DNA of 64,000 bases from CAZCEC01 sp964497615 (GCA_964497615.1 CAZCEC010000024.1:18505-82504); one strand, 5' to 3'. Numbered from the stretch's first letter, positions 24,969-33,705 are shown. Notes: generated by a model not told the origin, from the sequence alone. Translations and numbers: made by a program.

Positions 24969-25161
24969 GAAGCGGGGGCGCTGCGCAGTCTCCCCGCACC
25001 CCGCCAGGCCACAGCGCCGCGCCCATCCTTGGCGCGCCGCCCTTCTCCCCTTCTCCGCGCGCTCCGCGGTTAAGTTACTCCCCTTCGTGCCCATTCGTCC
25101 TAATTCGTGGTAATTCGTGGCAAAGGTTTTTGCCCCTTCCGCCCCAGCGCAAACGCCCCGC
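24969..25161. repeat. Long inverted repeat, right copy (partner at 14034-14219)
   Basis: Reverse complement of the left copy over about 160 bp or more, overlapping the 3' end of S74 gene 3. It lies only about 90 bp from the assembly gap. Confidence 0.88.
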
Positions 25162-27148
25162 CCGCGATGCCGGCCCCCAGCAGCAGCCCCAGCAGCAGTG
25201 GCCCGTAGCCGCTGGCCGCTGGCACGGGCGCACCAGTCTCCGCTTGGACGGCCTTGAGCGCCGCGATCTCGGCCTGCTGCGCCTGCACCAGCGTATACAG
25301 CCCCTGGATGGCCGCCAGCGCCACCCCGTCCGCGTCCACCACGCCGATGGTCGTGTCGCCCTCGCCCAGGCCAAAGGCCGCATAGAAGTCCTGCGCCATC
25401 GGCCCCATGTGGCGGATAGCGGCCTCCTGCGTGGTGTAGTTCCAGGTCTGGATCGGGATGCCGGCCAGCGTGTTAAGGATGTCCACGCCATCCACCGGCG
25501 CGAAGTGCTCTTTAAGGTTGCGGTCGGAGAAGGACACCCAGGTGCCGGAGCCGGGGGCCAGCGACGTGCCGACCGTGCCGGCGTCGTTGGTGGTCAGGCG
25601 GATGCCGCCGTTGGCCCGCACCAGAAATTGGTTCTCGGTGGTGGACGAGATGACGCTGGTGCTGCTGTGCGACCAGACGAACGCGCCGTCGTGCAGCGCG
25701 CGGGCGTTGTGCCCCGCCGCGAAGCTGAAGTCGCCGCTGGCAAGGTTGTTGTATCCGCCCGGCACGGTGCTGGCGGTGCCGCTGGCGGTGTTGCCTGCGA
25801 ATCCGCCCATGCCATTCCAGCCGCCGCCGCCCACCGTGGCCGCGCCACCGCTGGCAGTGTTGCCATGGCCCCCGCCCACCGTGGAACCGCCGCCGCTGGC
25901 GATGTTATCGTCGCCGCCGCCCACGGTGGCCGTGCTCTCGCTGGCGGTGTTGTTCTGGCCGCCGCCTACAGTCGCGTAGAAGTCGCTGGCGGTGTTGCCC
26001 CACCCCCCGCCCACCGTGGCAAAGTCTATACTGGCGCTGTTGCCCTCGCCGCCGCCCACCGTGGTACCCGTGCCGCTGGCGGTGTTAAGATCGCCGCCAC
26101 TCACCGCGGCACCCGTGCCGCTGGCGGCGTTGTTCCACCCCCCGCCCACTGTGGCGTACAGTCCGTCGGCGACATTCTCAAATCCGCCGCTGACCGTGGC
26201 TAAGTTGATGCTGGCAGTGTTGTTTTCGCCGCCGCCCACCGTGGCGGATGTGCCGCTGGCGGTGTTGCCATCACCGCCGCCCACCGTGGCACGCACGCCG
26301 CTGGCAGTATTATCCTGGCCGCCGCCCACCGTGGCATGCGCGCCGCTGGCAGTGTTGAGCTGGCCGCCGCCCACCGTGGCATAGTCGTCATTCGCGTTGT
26401 TGAGCTGGCCGCCCGCCACCACCGCCGCCAACCCGCTGGCGGTGTTGAACGTGCCGCCGCCCACGGTGGCGTGCAGGGCGCTGGCGAAGTTGCCCGCGCC
26501 GCCGCTCACCGTCGCGTTCTGCCCGCTGACGTTGTTACCGGTGCCGCCGCCCACCGTGCCGTGGTTGCCGCTCACCTGGTTCACCCCCGGCCCGCCGCCG
26601 CCCGCAATCACCGCGCCCACCGCCCCGCCCGTCACCGTGTTGCTGATGTAGCCGCCGATGATGTTCGGGCTGGTGGCGTTCTGCTCGGTGCGCAGGCCGG
26701 GCAGGGCCAGGGCCAACGGCGCAGGCGTCACCGCCTGGCGCGGGGTGAGAGTCTCGAAGCTGCCGCTCCCCGCCGGGCAGCGCACGGCGATATTCAGCCA
26801 GCGGGCACTGCCATCAAAGGCCCGCGCCCCAAACAGGCCGGTGCTGTTGAGCAGTAACGTGAAGCGCCCGCCGGTCACGGTGACATTCGCCAGGGTCTCG
26901 GTGCCGCCCACCTGCGCGCCGGATGAGACCGCATCCCACAGGCTGACGCGGAAGTCGCAGGCGCCGGTGACGGGCACGCCGCCGCTGGTGAGGCCGCCCT
27001 GGTAGGTGAAGCCGGTGCCGGGCAAGGCGGCCACGCTCAGCCCGCCGCCGTCAACGGGCGGGCCATCAGCCTGGGCGGACGCGCCGCCCCCGGCGGCAAA
27101 CACCAGCAGGCCAATCAGCAAGATGGGCAGAACATGGCGCAGGGTCAT
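25100..27148 (-). CDS. Secreted S74 fibre protein 3
   Basis: A 682-residue paralogue on the minus strand. A signal peptide (MTLRHVLPILLIGLLVFAAG) precedes the GTGFTYQGGLTSGGVPVTG domain, about 330 residues of VGGGxxNTASGxxATV repeats and an S74 domain. The dyad motif here is SDRNLK, with serine near residue 541. AGIPIQTWNYTTQEAAIRHM and a short coiled coil (LVQAQQAEIAALKAVQAE) follow, then a membrane helix. The last residues (KPLPRITTN) come from the inverted repeat shared with the protein at 11272. The ATG at 27148 is chosen because it starts the signal peptide and GGAG precedes it. Confidence 0.85.
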   Translation of the reverse strand: MTLRHVLPILLIGLLVFAAGGGASAQADGPPVDGGGLSVAALPGTGFTYQGGLTSGGVPVTGACDFRVSLWDAVSSGAQVGGTETLANVTVTGGRFTLLLNSTGLFGARAFDGSARWLNIAVRCPAGSGSFETLTPRQAVTPAPLALALPGLRTEQNATSPNIIGGYISNTVTGGAVGAVIAGGGGPGVNQVSGNHGTVGGGTGNNVSGQNATVSGGAGNFASALHATVGGGTFNTASGLAAVVAGGQLNNANDDYATVGGGQLNTASGAHATVGGGQDNTASGVRATVGGGDGNTASGTSATVGGGENNTASINLATVSGGFENVADGLYATVGGGWNNAASGTGAAVSGGDLNTASGTGTTVGGGEGNSASIDFATVGGGWGNTASDFYATVGGGQNNTASESTATVGGGDDNIASGGGSTVGGGHGNTASGGAATVGGGGWNGMGGFAGNTASGTASTVPGGYNNLASGDFSFAAGHNARALHDGAFVWSHSSTSVISSTTENQFLVRANGGIRLTTNDAGTVGTSLAPGSGTWVSFSDRNLKEHFAPVDGVDILNTLAGIPIQTWNYTTQEAAIRHMGPMAQDFYAAFGLGEGDTTIGVVDADGVALAAIQGLYTLVQAQQAEIAALKAVQAETGAPVPAASGYGPLLLGLLLGAGIAGGAFALGRKGQKPLPRITTN

Positions 27149-27212
27149 GGGGCGGATCTCCGTATGCGATTGGGGTGGAACGCGGGGCAGTGGCCCAGAG
27201 TCGTGCCGGGGG

Positions 27213-27241
27213 AGTATGGATTGAGACAGGGCGCGGGGCAA
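27213..27241 (-). promoter_or_regulatory. Promoter of S74 fibre gene 3
   Basis: On the minus strand TTGCCC (27241-27236), a 17-bp spacer and CATACT (27218-27213) followed by CCCCC. This matches the promoters at 5153 and 31700 in sequence and spacing. The rest of 27149-27544 holds no gene; GGATCAGAAACGCAACC near 27493 is a relic of a MITE end. Confidence 0.6.
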
Positions 27242-27544
27242 GCGGCATAAGCGGCTCCGGGGCAGGCGGTGTGTGCGTCCAACCCACACCTTACACCGCG
27301 GGCGCACCCAGTGTCATGGGAGCGGCGCCCCCATCTTGCTCCTATCCTGGGGCCGCGCCCACGATCTCACCCACAGCATTGTTGTTCCGCAGCTGGGCGG
27401 TTCATCCGCCCGCAACCCGGCCCAGCCCGCGCGCCACGGAGCGCACCTTTCGCGAACGAACTTGAGGGCACATCGGGGTTGCCCTTCCGCGGATCAGAAA
27501 CGCAACCGTGGGCGCGCCATTCATTGGTGCGGGCGGGCGCGCAT

Positions 27545-27572
27545 TTGACACGCGCCGCGCGCGGCCTAGAAT
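27545..27572 (+). promoter_or_regulatory. Strong sigma-70-type promoter
   Basis: TTGACA (27545-27550), a 16-bp spacer and TAGAAT (27567-27572), about 46 bp before the ATG at 27619. Confidence 0.65.
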
Positions 27573-27618
27573 TGGCCCGCGTTCCGCATCCGCTTTCTCA
27601 TCCCCCCAGGAGACACCG

Positions 27619-28656
27619 ATGGCCTACGTTAAAATTTCTAATGCCGCCGCCGACAAGCTCGTAAAGAAGTACAAGGACCTGAAGGACGACCTGCCCAACA
27701 AGACCGGCAACGCCCTGGGGCCGCACAAGGCCCAGATGGAGTCCGTGGGCACCAAGGCCGAAGAAGCCCTGAACCAGAACATCCGCACGCTGGCCGGCTA
27801 CTTCGCCCAGCACCAGAAGTTGGTGAACGAGCTGCACGCCAAGGCGACGGCCGAGCTGAAGTTCGCCAAGGACGCCGCCGCCAAGTACAAGAAGAAGCCC
27901 GAGTCGTCGGTGGCCGCCGCGCTCCAGCGGCACATCCAGCAGCTTAAGAGCTTCCACGACCAGTACACGCAGGACGCGACCGACTATGGCGCCTCGTCCA
28001 CCGAGGTGCGCCCGTACAACCCCACCGGCCAGATCGACAAGAAGTACACCACCACCTTCAGCCTGGAGCGCAGCAAGCTGATCAACGGCCAGCAGGCGCT
28101 GCTGCTGAAGGGCAACCAGCTTAAGGCCATGCACCAGGAAGGCAAGGCGCTGCTGGCCATCGCCACCAAGGCCATGGCGAAGAAGAACGTGCAGCACGCC
28201 GGGCTGGTGCGGCCCCAGGCGCTGACCGCCGCCACCGCCCTGGACACCAAGCTGACGAAGATGCTGGCCGACCTGAAGGTGCCGTCGGGGATGACGCCCA
28301 AGCCGGCCGCCATCGCCACCGGGCTGCTCTCCTTGCGGGGCATGGCCACCAACGACAACCTGCTGCAAGACAAGAACGACCTGGAGCAGGCGCGCGGCGC
28401 GTGGCAGACGACCGACACCGCCTATAAGACGATGGTGACCAAGAAGAAGGCGATGGAGGCGCTGCTGGCCAGCCAGACCAAGGGCCTGCGCTCCACCGAG
28501 AAGGCCGACCCGGCCATCAAGCAGACGCTGAAGAACGCCGAGGCGAGCGTCAAGGCCGCCGCGACCGAGATCAAGTCCAAAGACGCCGACTACGCCGCGT
28601 CCAAGAAGTTCATCGGGGTGATCGAAGCCAAGGCCAAGAAGAAGAAGATCGCCTGA
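27619..28656 (+). CDS. Lysine-rich helical protein of unknown function
   Basis: A 345-residue protein that I do not recognise. It is rich in Lys and Ala, has no cysteine, and reads as a string of amphipathic helices (DKLVKKYKDLKDDLPNK, LAGYFAQHQKLVNELHAKA, LQRHIQQLKSFHDQYTQD, and KSKDADYAASKKFIGVIEA at the end). There is no signal peptide or membrane helix. Codon use is clean and a near-consensus promoter, CAGGAG ribosome site and downstream hairpin terminator suggest strong, single-gene expression. An abundant cytoplasmic structural or nucleoid-like protein is possible, but this is only inference. Confidence 0.75.
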   Translation: MAYVKISNAAADKLVKKYKDLKDDLPNKTGNALGPHKAQMESVGTKAEEALNQNIRTLAGYFAQHQKLVNELHAKATAELKFAKDAAAKYKKKPESSVAAALQRHIQQLKSFHDQYTQDATDYGASSTEVRPYNPTGQIDKKYTTTFSLERSKLINGQQALLLKGNQLKAMHQEGKALLAIATKAMAKKNVQHAGLVRPQALTAATALDTKLTKMLADLKVPSGMTPKPAAIATGLLSLRGMATNDNLLQDKNDLEQARGAWQTTDTAYKTMVTKKKAMEALLASQTKGLRSTEKADPAIKQTLKNAEASVKAAATEIKSKDADYAASKKFIGVIEAKAKKKKIA

Positions 28657-28688
28657 CCTGGCGCCCGTTCAACGGCAGGCAATGCGCT

Positions 28689-28723
28689 GGCCCCCGGCCC
28701 CGTGCGGCGGGGGCCTTTGTTGT
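28689..28723 (+). terminator. Rho-independent terminator
   Basis: An 8-bp stem (GGCCCCCG/CGGGGGCC) with an 11-base loop is followed by TTTGTTGT, 33 bp after the stop of the lysine-rich protein gene. Confidence 0.75.
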
Positions 28724-28729
28724 CATCGT

Positions 28730-29340
28730 TGGCCGTCGCTGTCATCGTCGGCCATCCTTGTCATCTTGAGCGCGAACGACGCCTGCTGATGCTAGAGTGC
28801 AAGGCGGCGCGCGAAAGATATCGAGGGATCATCGACGATACCCTTCGCGCGCCGGCCTGTGCACACCGCCGCCTTGCGCTCGTTCGCGCTGTGCGCAGCC
28901 GCCCCGTGGGCCAGGGTGACAACGATCACCAGCGATACCCTTCGCGCGCCGGCCTGTGCGCACCGCCGGCTTGTGTTCATTCGCGCTGTGCGCAGCCGCC
29001 CCGTGGGCCAGGGTGACAGGGATCATCGGCGCCATCGCCGTTCGTCACTGTCATCTTGAGCGCGAACGACGGGCGGTGGGGCTGGCGCACAAGGCGGCGC
29101 GCGAAAGATATCAATGGTTCATCGACGATACCCTTCGCGCGCCGGCTTGTGCGCGATACCCGCTTGTATTCATTCGCGCTCAGGGTGACAACGAATTTCG
29201 GCGAGGCCCTTCGCGCGTCACCTTGTGCGCCACGCCGGCTTGTGCTCGTTCGCGCTCAGGGTGACAAGGTTCGGCGGTGTCTGTCATTGTCACCTTGGCC
29301 CACGGGGCGGCTGCGCCGCTGGGACGGACGCGACACCGCC
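28730..29340. repeat. R1 nested-palindrome cluster upstream of the GIY-YIG gene
   Basis: Several copies of TCATCTTGAGCGCGAACGA, GGCGGCGCGCGAAAGATATC, GATACCCTTCGCGCGCCGGC and TTCATTCGCGCTCAGGGTGA in this order. Some copies end in GCGCTGTGCGCAGCCGCCCC instead. No gene is seen. The cluster stops about 50 bp before the GIY-YIG start. Confidence 0.85.
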
Positions 29341-29387
29341 CCTCAGCGCCGATTGCGCCGCGGCGCTTCCGGCGCGACAATGCCGCC

Positions 29388-29684
29388 ATGCCGCAGTACT
29401 ACGTCTACCTCCTCGCCAACCGTTCGCGGATGCTGTATGTCGGCGTCACCAACGACCTGCGGCGCCGGCTGTTTGAGCACCGCCGCAAGCTGCTGCCTGG
29501 CTACACGCAGAAGTACAACCTGACCCAGTTGGTGTATTACGAGACGACGCCCAATATCAGCGCCGCCATTCAGCGCGAGAAGCAGATCAAGGGCTGGCGG
29601 CGTGAGAAGAAGTTGGCGCTGGTGAGCGGTGCCAACCCGGCGTGGCGCGACCTGGCGGAGGATTGGCGCGAGGGGCCGGGATGA
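29388..29684 (+). CDS. GIY-YIG nuclease domain protein (single domain)
   Basis: A 98-residue protein made of one GIY-YIG domain. It reads YYVYLLANRSRMLYVGVTND (the GIY and YIG positions are YVY and YVG), then LRRRLFEHRRK with the conserved arginine and histidine, and the glutamate in AIQREKQIKGWRREKK. Domains of this kind cut DNA by one metal ion. This short form is close to the stand-alone UPF0213/URI-like family whose cell role is unclear. It starts at the ATG that begins the domain; the upstream in-frame codons are repeat DNA. R1 repeat clusters lie directly on both sides. Confidence 0.9.
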   Translation: MPQYYVYLLANRSRMLYVGVTNDLRRRLFEHRRKLLPGYTQKYNLTQLVYYETTPNISAAIQREKQIKGWRREKKLALVSGANPAWRDLAEDWREGPG

Positions 29685-29689
29685 CATTG

Positions 29690-30075
29690 AATGTCAGCGC
29701 CATCGCCGTGCGTCACTGTCATCATCGGCCATCACTGTCATCTTGAGCGCGAACGACGGGCGGTGGGACTGGCGCACGGGGCGGCGCGCGAAAGATATCA
29801 ATGGTCCATCGCCGATACCCTTCGCGCGCCGCTTTACGCAGGATGCCGGCTTGCATTCATTCGCGCTCAGGGTGACAGTGAACGTCGGTGCCGTCAACGG
29901 TCTTCACTGTCATCTTGAGCGCGAATGACGCGTGGTGGGACTGGCGCACGGGGCGGCGCGCGAAAGATATCGTTGATTTCGTCGGCGATGGCCGACGATA
30001 CCCTTCGCGCGCCGCCTTGTGTGCCACGCCGCCTTGTGCTCATTCGCGCTCAGGGTGACAGTGATCTCAGCGTGA
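29690..30075. repeat. R1 nested-palindrome cluster downstream of the GIY-YIG gene
   Basis: Two further R1 copies, in the same order of arms as those upstream, fill the space to the PhyH gene. A TATACT box lies near 30114 and may be the -10 of the PhyH gene; no clear -35 is visible. Confidence 0.85.
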
Positions 30076-30228
30076 CAGGGATGTTCAGCGAGGCCTTTCG
30101 CGCGCATCCGTGCTATACTCCCGCGCCAACCAGGAGAGCACCCGTTTTCCCTTCACCCACAGTTCGTGCCGGCCGCGCCGGGGCGAACTGCTTTCGTTAA
30201 CGGAGACTGGCGCGAAAGGAGCGCCCAC

Positions 30229-31086
30229 ATGGACAAACTTCAATTGTCGGCCCAGCAGCTCGCCTGCATGGACCTGTTCGGCTTCCTGCGCTTCCCCGGC
30301 CTGCTGAGCGACCGGATCGACCGCATCATCGAAGAGTTCGAACGCGTGTTCGTGGACAAGGGCGGGCACTACGGCATCGCGCACGACGGCACGCGGCGCT
30401 CGTGCATCCTGCCCTTCATCGACCAGAGCGAGTACCTGGCCTCCCTGCTGGACGACCCGCGCATCGACGGCCTGTTCGCCAGCCTGCTGGGGGCGGACTA
30501 CACCTACCTGGGCAGCGACGGCAACTTCTACACCGGCGACACCCACTGGCACTCCGACACCGACTTCTCCGGCCAGCACCGCGGCGCGCCGCCGCGCACC
30601 TTCTACAAGCTGGCCCTGTACCTGGACCCGGTGGACGCCCACACCGGCGCGCTGCGCGTCATCCCCGGCAGCCACCGCTGGGGCGAAGGCTTTGCCATGC
30701 AGCTTCAGGAAGCGCTCAAGGACCCGCAGGCGAATCTGGGCGTCTCGGGCGGCCAGGTGCCGGCGGTGGCGCTGGCCAGCCAGCCCGGCGACGTGGTCAT
30801 CTTCAACCAGGCCACCAAGCACAGCGCCTGGGGCGGCAGCACGCGGCGGCGAATGTTCACCATCAACTGCACACCGCGCTACCGCGAGGACGAGACGCAC
30901 TGGCTGCGCAACGAGATCGCCGGGTTTGCGCGCTTCTGGCCGGACTCGGTGTATGGGGCGGCGATGAAGGCGGGGGCCGGGCCAGCGCGCATGGTGCACC
31001 TGGAGCAGGGATTGGGAATGGATGAGTTCCTGGCCGGCGAAGTGGTGAAGGCCAAGGCGACGATGAGCGAGCCGGCGCGGGGATAA
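30229..31086 (+). CDS. Phytanoyl-CoA dioxygenase (PhyH) family Fe(II)/2-oxoglutarate oxygenase
   Basis: A 285-residue protein of the PhyH family. The iron-binding triad is visible: H108 and D110 in THWHSDTDF, and H198 in FNQATKHSAWGG. An arginine in STRRRMFTINCTPRY is in place to bind 2-oxoglutarate. These enzymes hydroxylate a carbon substrate while oxidising 2-oxoglutarate to succinate; bacterial members act on lipids, ectoine or secondary metabolites, and the substrate here is not clear. GAAAGGAG precedes the chosen ATG. It is cytoplasmic and stands alone. Confidence 0.88.
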   Translation: MDKLQLSAQQLACMDLFGFLRFPGLLSDRIDRIIEEFERVFVDKGGHYGIAHDGTRRSCILPFIDQSEYLASLLDDPRIDGLFASLLGADYTYLGSDGNFYTGDTHWHSDTDFSGQHRGAPPRTFYKLALYLDPVDAHTGALRVIPGSHRWGEGFAMQLQEALKDPQANLGVSGGQVPAVALASQPGDVVIFNQATKHSAWGGSTRRRMFTINCTPRYREDETHWLRNEIAGFARFWPDSVYGAAMKAGAGPARMVHLEQGLGMDEFLAGEVVKAKATMSEPARG

Positions 31087-31176
31087 GCCGGCGCGTGAGC
31101 GTGTGGGAGTGTGGGCGTTATGCCCACATTCCCACGCCCCGGCACGGGTTATCTTTCGTTCGCGCTCCTGGCGGCT

Positions 31177-31575
31177 TCACCACAGGTGCAGGCCGTCGTT
31201 CTTCGCCGGTCCAACGGGCGAATACCAGTACGCATAGGTGAGGGCCAGGAACGCGGCGAAGAAGAGCAGGCTGAAGAACGGCGTGGCGAGGCGGGCGACC
31301 CGGTCCGAGTCAAGGACGACCGTGTCGCCCGTCTGCGCGTCCGCGCAGAAGAACGAGACGGTCGTATAGGTCTCCGAGCCGATCTGGCTCTGGTGCTGGG
31401 TATAGGTCATCGCGCCCGCGGGGCAGACAAACGGCCGGGTGAGGAACGTCAACACCGGCGGGTACCAGGCCCCGATCCCCAGCGCGCCGCCGGTGTAGCC
31501 CATGACGATGGCAAACAGCAATTCGGCGGCCAGCCCGACGATCAACCACTTGCGCTCAACTTTTCTGATTCGCAT
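31177..31575 (-). CDS. Small two-helix membrane protein
   Basis: A 132-residue protein with a membrane helix at about 11-30 (LIVGLAAELLFAIVMGYTGG) and another at about 97-117 (FFSLLFFAAFLALTYAYWY). Between them lies a loop of about 60 residues with two cysteines (FVCPAGAM and SFFCADA) that could form a disulphide outside the cell. I do not recognise the family. The gene faces S74 gene 4 across a divergent space. Reading of the frame is supported by the clean helix-loop-helix pattern and ordinary codon use. Confidence 0.65.
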   Translation of the reverse strand: MRIRKVERKWLIVGLAAELLFAIVMGYTGGALGIGAWYPPVLTFLTRPFVCPAGAMTYTQHQSQIGSETYTTVSFFCADAQTGDTVVLDSDRVARLATPFFSLLFFAAFLALTYAYWYSPVGPAKNDGLHLW

Positions 31576-31699
31576 AGCCCTTTATCCCGATCAGCTTACC
31601 GGAGCGTTTTCCAGACCGGCGCGCTGACGGCCACAAAGACCAGTACAGGCCGGGCAGTATATCCGCAATCGTGCGCCGCGCCGGGTGCCACACCCGCGC

Positions 31700-31728
31700 T
31701 TGCCCCGCGCCGCGACTCGCGCCATACT
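31700..31728 (+). promoter_or_regulatory. Promoter of S74 fibre gene 4
   Basis: TTGCCC (31700-31705), a 17-bp spacer and CATACT (31723-31728) followed by CCCC. The spacer ends in CGACTCGCGC, also found before -10 boxes near 11182 and 45405. Confidence 0.6.
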
Positions 31729-31775
31729 CCCCGCGCAACCATTCACCGCCCCCACAACCACAAAGGAGCCGCCCC

Positions 31776-33395
31776 ATGCCATTGCGCCGCGCACTGCCCA
31801 TCGTGCTGATCGGTCTGCTGCTCTTCTCCTCCACCGGAGGCGCCCTGGCGCAAGACCCTGGCCCCGCCCAGCCCGGCGGCGGGCAGGTGCCGCTGGGCAC
31901 GGGCTTCACCTACCAGGGCCGGCTGGAAAGCGGCGGCAATCCCCACACCGGCGCGTGCGGCTTCGAGTTTGGCCTGTGGGATGACATCGGCGGCGGCGCG
32001 CAGAGCGGCATCACCCAGACCGTCAGCGCCGTCGCCGTGGCCGACGGCTACTTCAGCGCGCAGTTGAACGGCGGCGCCGAGTTTGGCCCCAGCGCCTTCC
32101 AGGGCAATGCCCGCTGGCTGGCCATCCGCGTGCGCTGCCCCGACAGCGGCGGCTACACCGCGCTCAGCCCGCGCCAGGCGCTGACGGCCGCGCCCTATGC
32201 CCTGTTCGCCACCGGCAACTGGGGGCTGAACGGCAACTACGGCACGACTGCGGCCAACTTCCTGGGCACCACCGACAACATGACCCTGACCTTCATGGTC
32301 AACGGCGCCACCGCCTTCCGGCTCTCCCCGCACGCCACCAGCCCGAACGTCATCGGCGGCCACATCAGCAACACGGTGGGCGTGGGCATCTTCGGAGCCA
32401 CCATTAGCGGCGGCGGCTCGAGCGGTGGCGGCGCCAACACCGTCTACAGCAGCTATGCCACGGTGGGCGGCGGCCAGGCCAACTCCGCCTACGGCCTGTG
32501 GGCCGCCGTGGGCGGCGGCCAGGCCAACACCGCCAGCGACCAGTGGGCCGCCGTGGCCGGCGGCTCGTTCAACACCGCCAGCAACTGGGTCGCCTTCGTG
32601 GGCGGCGGGGTCAGCAACCTCGCCAGCGGCTACGCGGCCACCGTGCCCGGCGGCGACCGCAACACCGCCAGCGGCGACTACAGCTTCGCCGCCGGCCGCA
32701 ACGCCCGCGCCATCCACCAGGGCGCCTTCGTTTGGGCCGATAGCAACAGCGGCATCATCACCTCCACCACCACCAACCAGTTCCTGGTGCGCGCCAGCGG
32801 CGGCATCACCGTATACACCAACTCGGCCGCCAACGCCGGTGTGCGCGTCTTCCCCGGCGGCGGCAGTTGGACCTCGGTGTCCGACCGCAACGCCAAGGCC
32901 AACTTCGCGCCCGTGGATGGGGTCGCCATCCTGAACACCCTGGCGGGCATTCCCATCGAAACGTGGAATTACAGCGCGCAAGATGCCAGCATCCGGCATA
33001 TCGGCCCCATGGCGCAGGACTTCTATGCCGCCTTCGGCGTTGGCGAGACCGAGACCGGCATCAGCACGGTGGATGCGGACGGCGTGGCGCTGGCCGCCAT
33101 CCAGGGTCTCTATACCGTGGTGCAGGAGAAAGAGTCGCTGCTCACCGAGCAGCGGGCGGCGCTGGATGCGCAGCAAGCCGCGCTTGCAGAGCAAAGCGCC
33201 AGAATCGCGGCGTTGAGCGAACGCGTGGCGGCGCTGGAATCCATGGGCGAGACGGAAGGACCGGTGACCAACACCGTGCAGCTTGCCCTCGTCCTCGGCG
33301 CGGGCCTGCTGGCCGGGGCCGGCATCGGCGCGGGCGCGCTTGCGCTCGGAACGCAGTGGAGGGCGTTTGCGCTCGGGCGAGTCCAGCGACGATAA
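31776..33395 (+). CDS. Secreted S74 fibre protein 4 (shortest paralogue)
   Basis: A 539-residue paralogue. A signal peptide (MPLRRALPIVLIGLLLFSST) is followed by the GTGFTYQGRLESGGNPHTG domain, the FLGTTDNMTLTFMVNGATAF linker and only about 120 residues of GGG-N-TAS repeats. The S74 domain has SDRNAK with serine near residue 369, AGIPIETWNY and GPMAQDFYAAFGVGE. A long coiled coil (LTEQRAALDAQQAALAEQ, SARIAALSERVAALESMG) and a membrane helix follow; the chain ends GRVQRR. The ATG at 31776 starts the signal peptide and has AAAGGAG upstream. It shows that paralogues differ mainly in repeat number. Confidence 0.85.
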   Translation: MPLRRALPIVLIGLLLFSSTGGALAQDPGPAQPGGGQVPLGTGFTYQGRLESGGNPHTGACGFEFGLWDDIGGGAQSGITQTVSAVAVADGYFSAQLNGGAEFGPSAFQGNARWLAIRVRCPDSGGYTALSPRQALTAAPYALFATGNWGLNGNYGTTAANFLGTTDNMTLTFMVNGATAFRLSPHATSPNVIGGHISNTVGVGIFGATISGGGSSGGGANTVYSSYATVGGGQANSAYGLWAAVGGGQANTASDQWAAVAGGSFNTASNWVAFVGGGVSNLASGYAATVPGGDRNTASGDYSFAAGRNARAIHQGAFVWADSNSGIITSTTTNQFLVRASGGITVYTNSAANAGVRVFPGGGSWTSVSDRNAKANFAPVDGVAILNTLAGIPIETWNYSAQDASIRHIGPMAQDFYAAFGVGETETGISTVDADGVALAAIQGLYTVVQEKESLLTEQRAALDAQQAALAEQSARIAALSERVAALESMGETEGPVTNTVQLALVLGAGLLAGAGIGAGALALGTQWRAFALGRVQRR

Positions 33396-33413
33396 CGCTG
33401 GCCGTTCGTTGAT

Positions 33414-33475
33414 AAGACCTGCCAGGTTTGGCGTGTGGGGCACTGAGACGTGCGCACAACAAACCCGGCAGGTCT
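33414..33475. repeat. AAGACCTGCCAGGTTT palindrome, copy 5
   Basis: Begins 19 bp after S74 gene 4. The right arm has one change (AAACCCGGCAGGTCT). Confidence 0.85.
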
Positions 33476-33519
33476 GTGCGCTGAATTCAACGGCGCGTCA
33501 ATGTTAAAGCCGATCAACT

Positions 33520-33600
33520 GGCCGGCCACCACCCGGTCTTTAGCGGAACCACGCTCGGGTTCAAGCCGATGGCAGAACGCGGTTCACAAGCGCGCCCCTG
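33520..33600. repeat. Partial MITE element
   Basis: GGTCTTTAGCGGAACCACGC followed by TCGGGTTCAAGCCGATGG matches the right half of the MITE; the left half is missing. Between 33605 and 33672 a GTCCTTCGTCC word tract follows. No gene is present. Confidence 0.65.
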
Positions 33601-33677
33601 GCCCGACGTCAAATTCGTCCTCCGTCCTTCGTCCTTCGTCGTCGGTCGCCCTCCGTCCTTCGTCCGTCCTCGCCCGC

Positions 33678-33705
33678 TTGCGCTGCCCTCCGCCGGGACT
33701 ATACT
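33678..33705 (+). promoter_or_regulatory. Promoter of the beta-helix protein gene
   Basis: TTGCGC (33678-33683), a 16-bp spacer and TATACT (33700-33705), about 92 bp before the ATG at 33797. Confidence 0.45.

Noticed and set aside
24746..25012. N-terminal extension of the PAS histidine kinase
   Set aside because: The extension is proline and glycine words read from a repeat tract that contains Ns; the membrane domain starts at 24745.
29388..29684. Homing endonuclease in a group I intron or intein
   Set aside because: No split host gene or intron structure surrounds it; flanks are palindromic repeats only.
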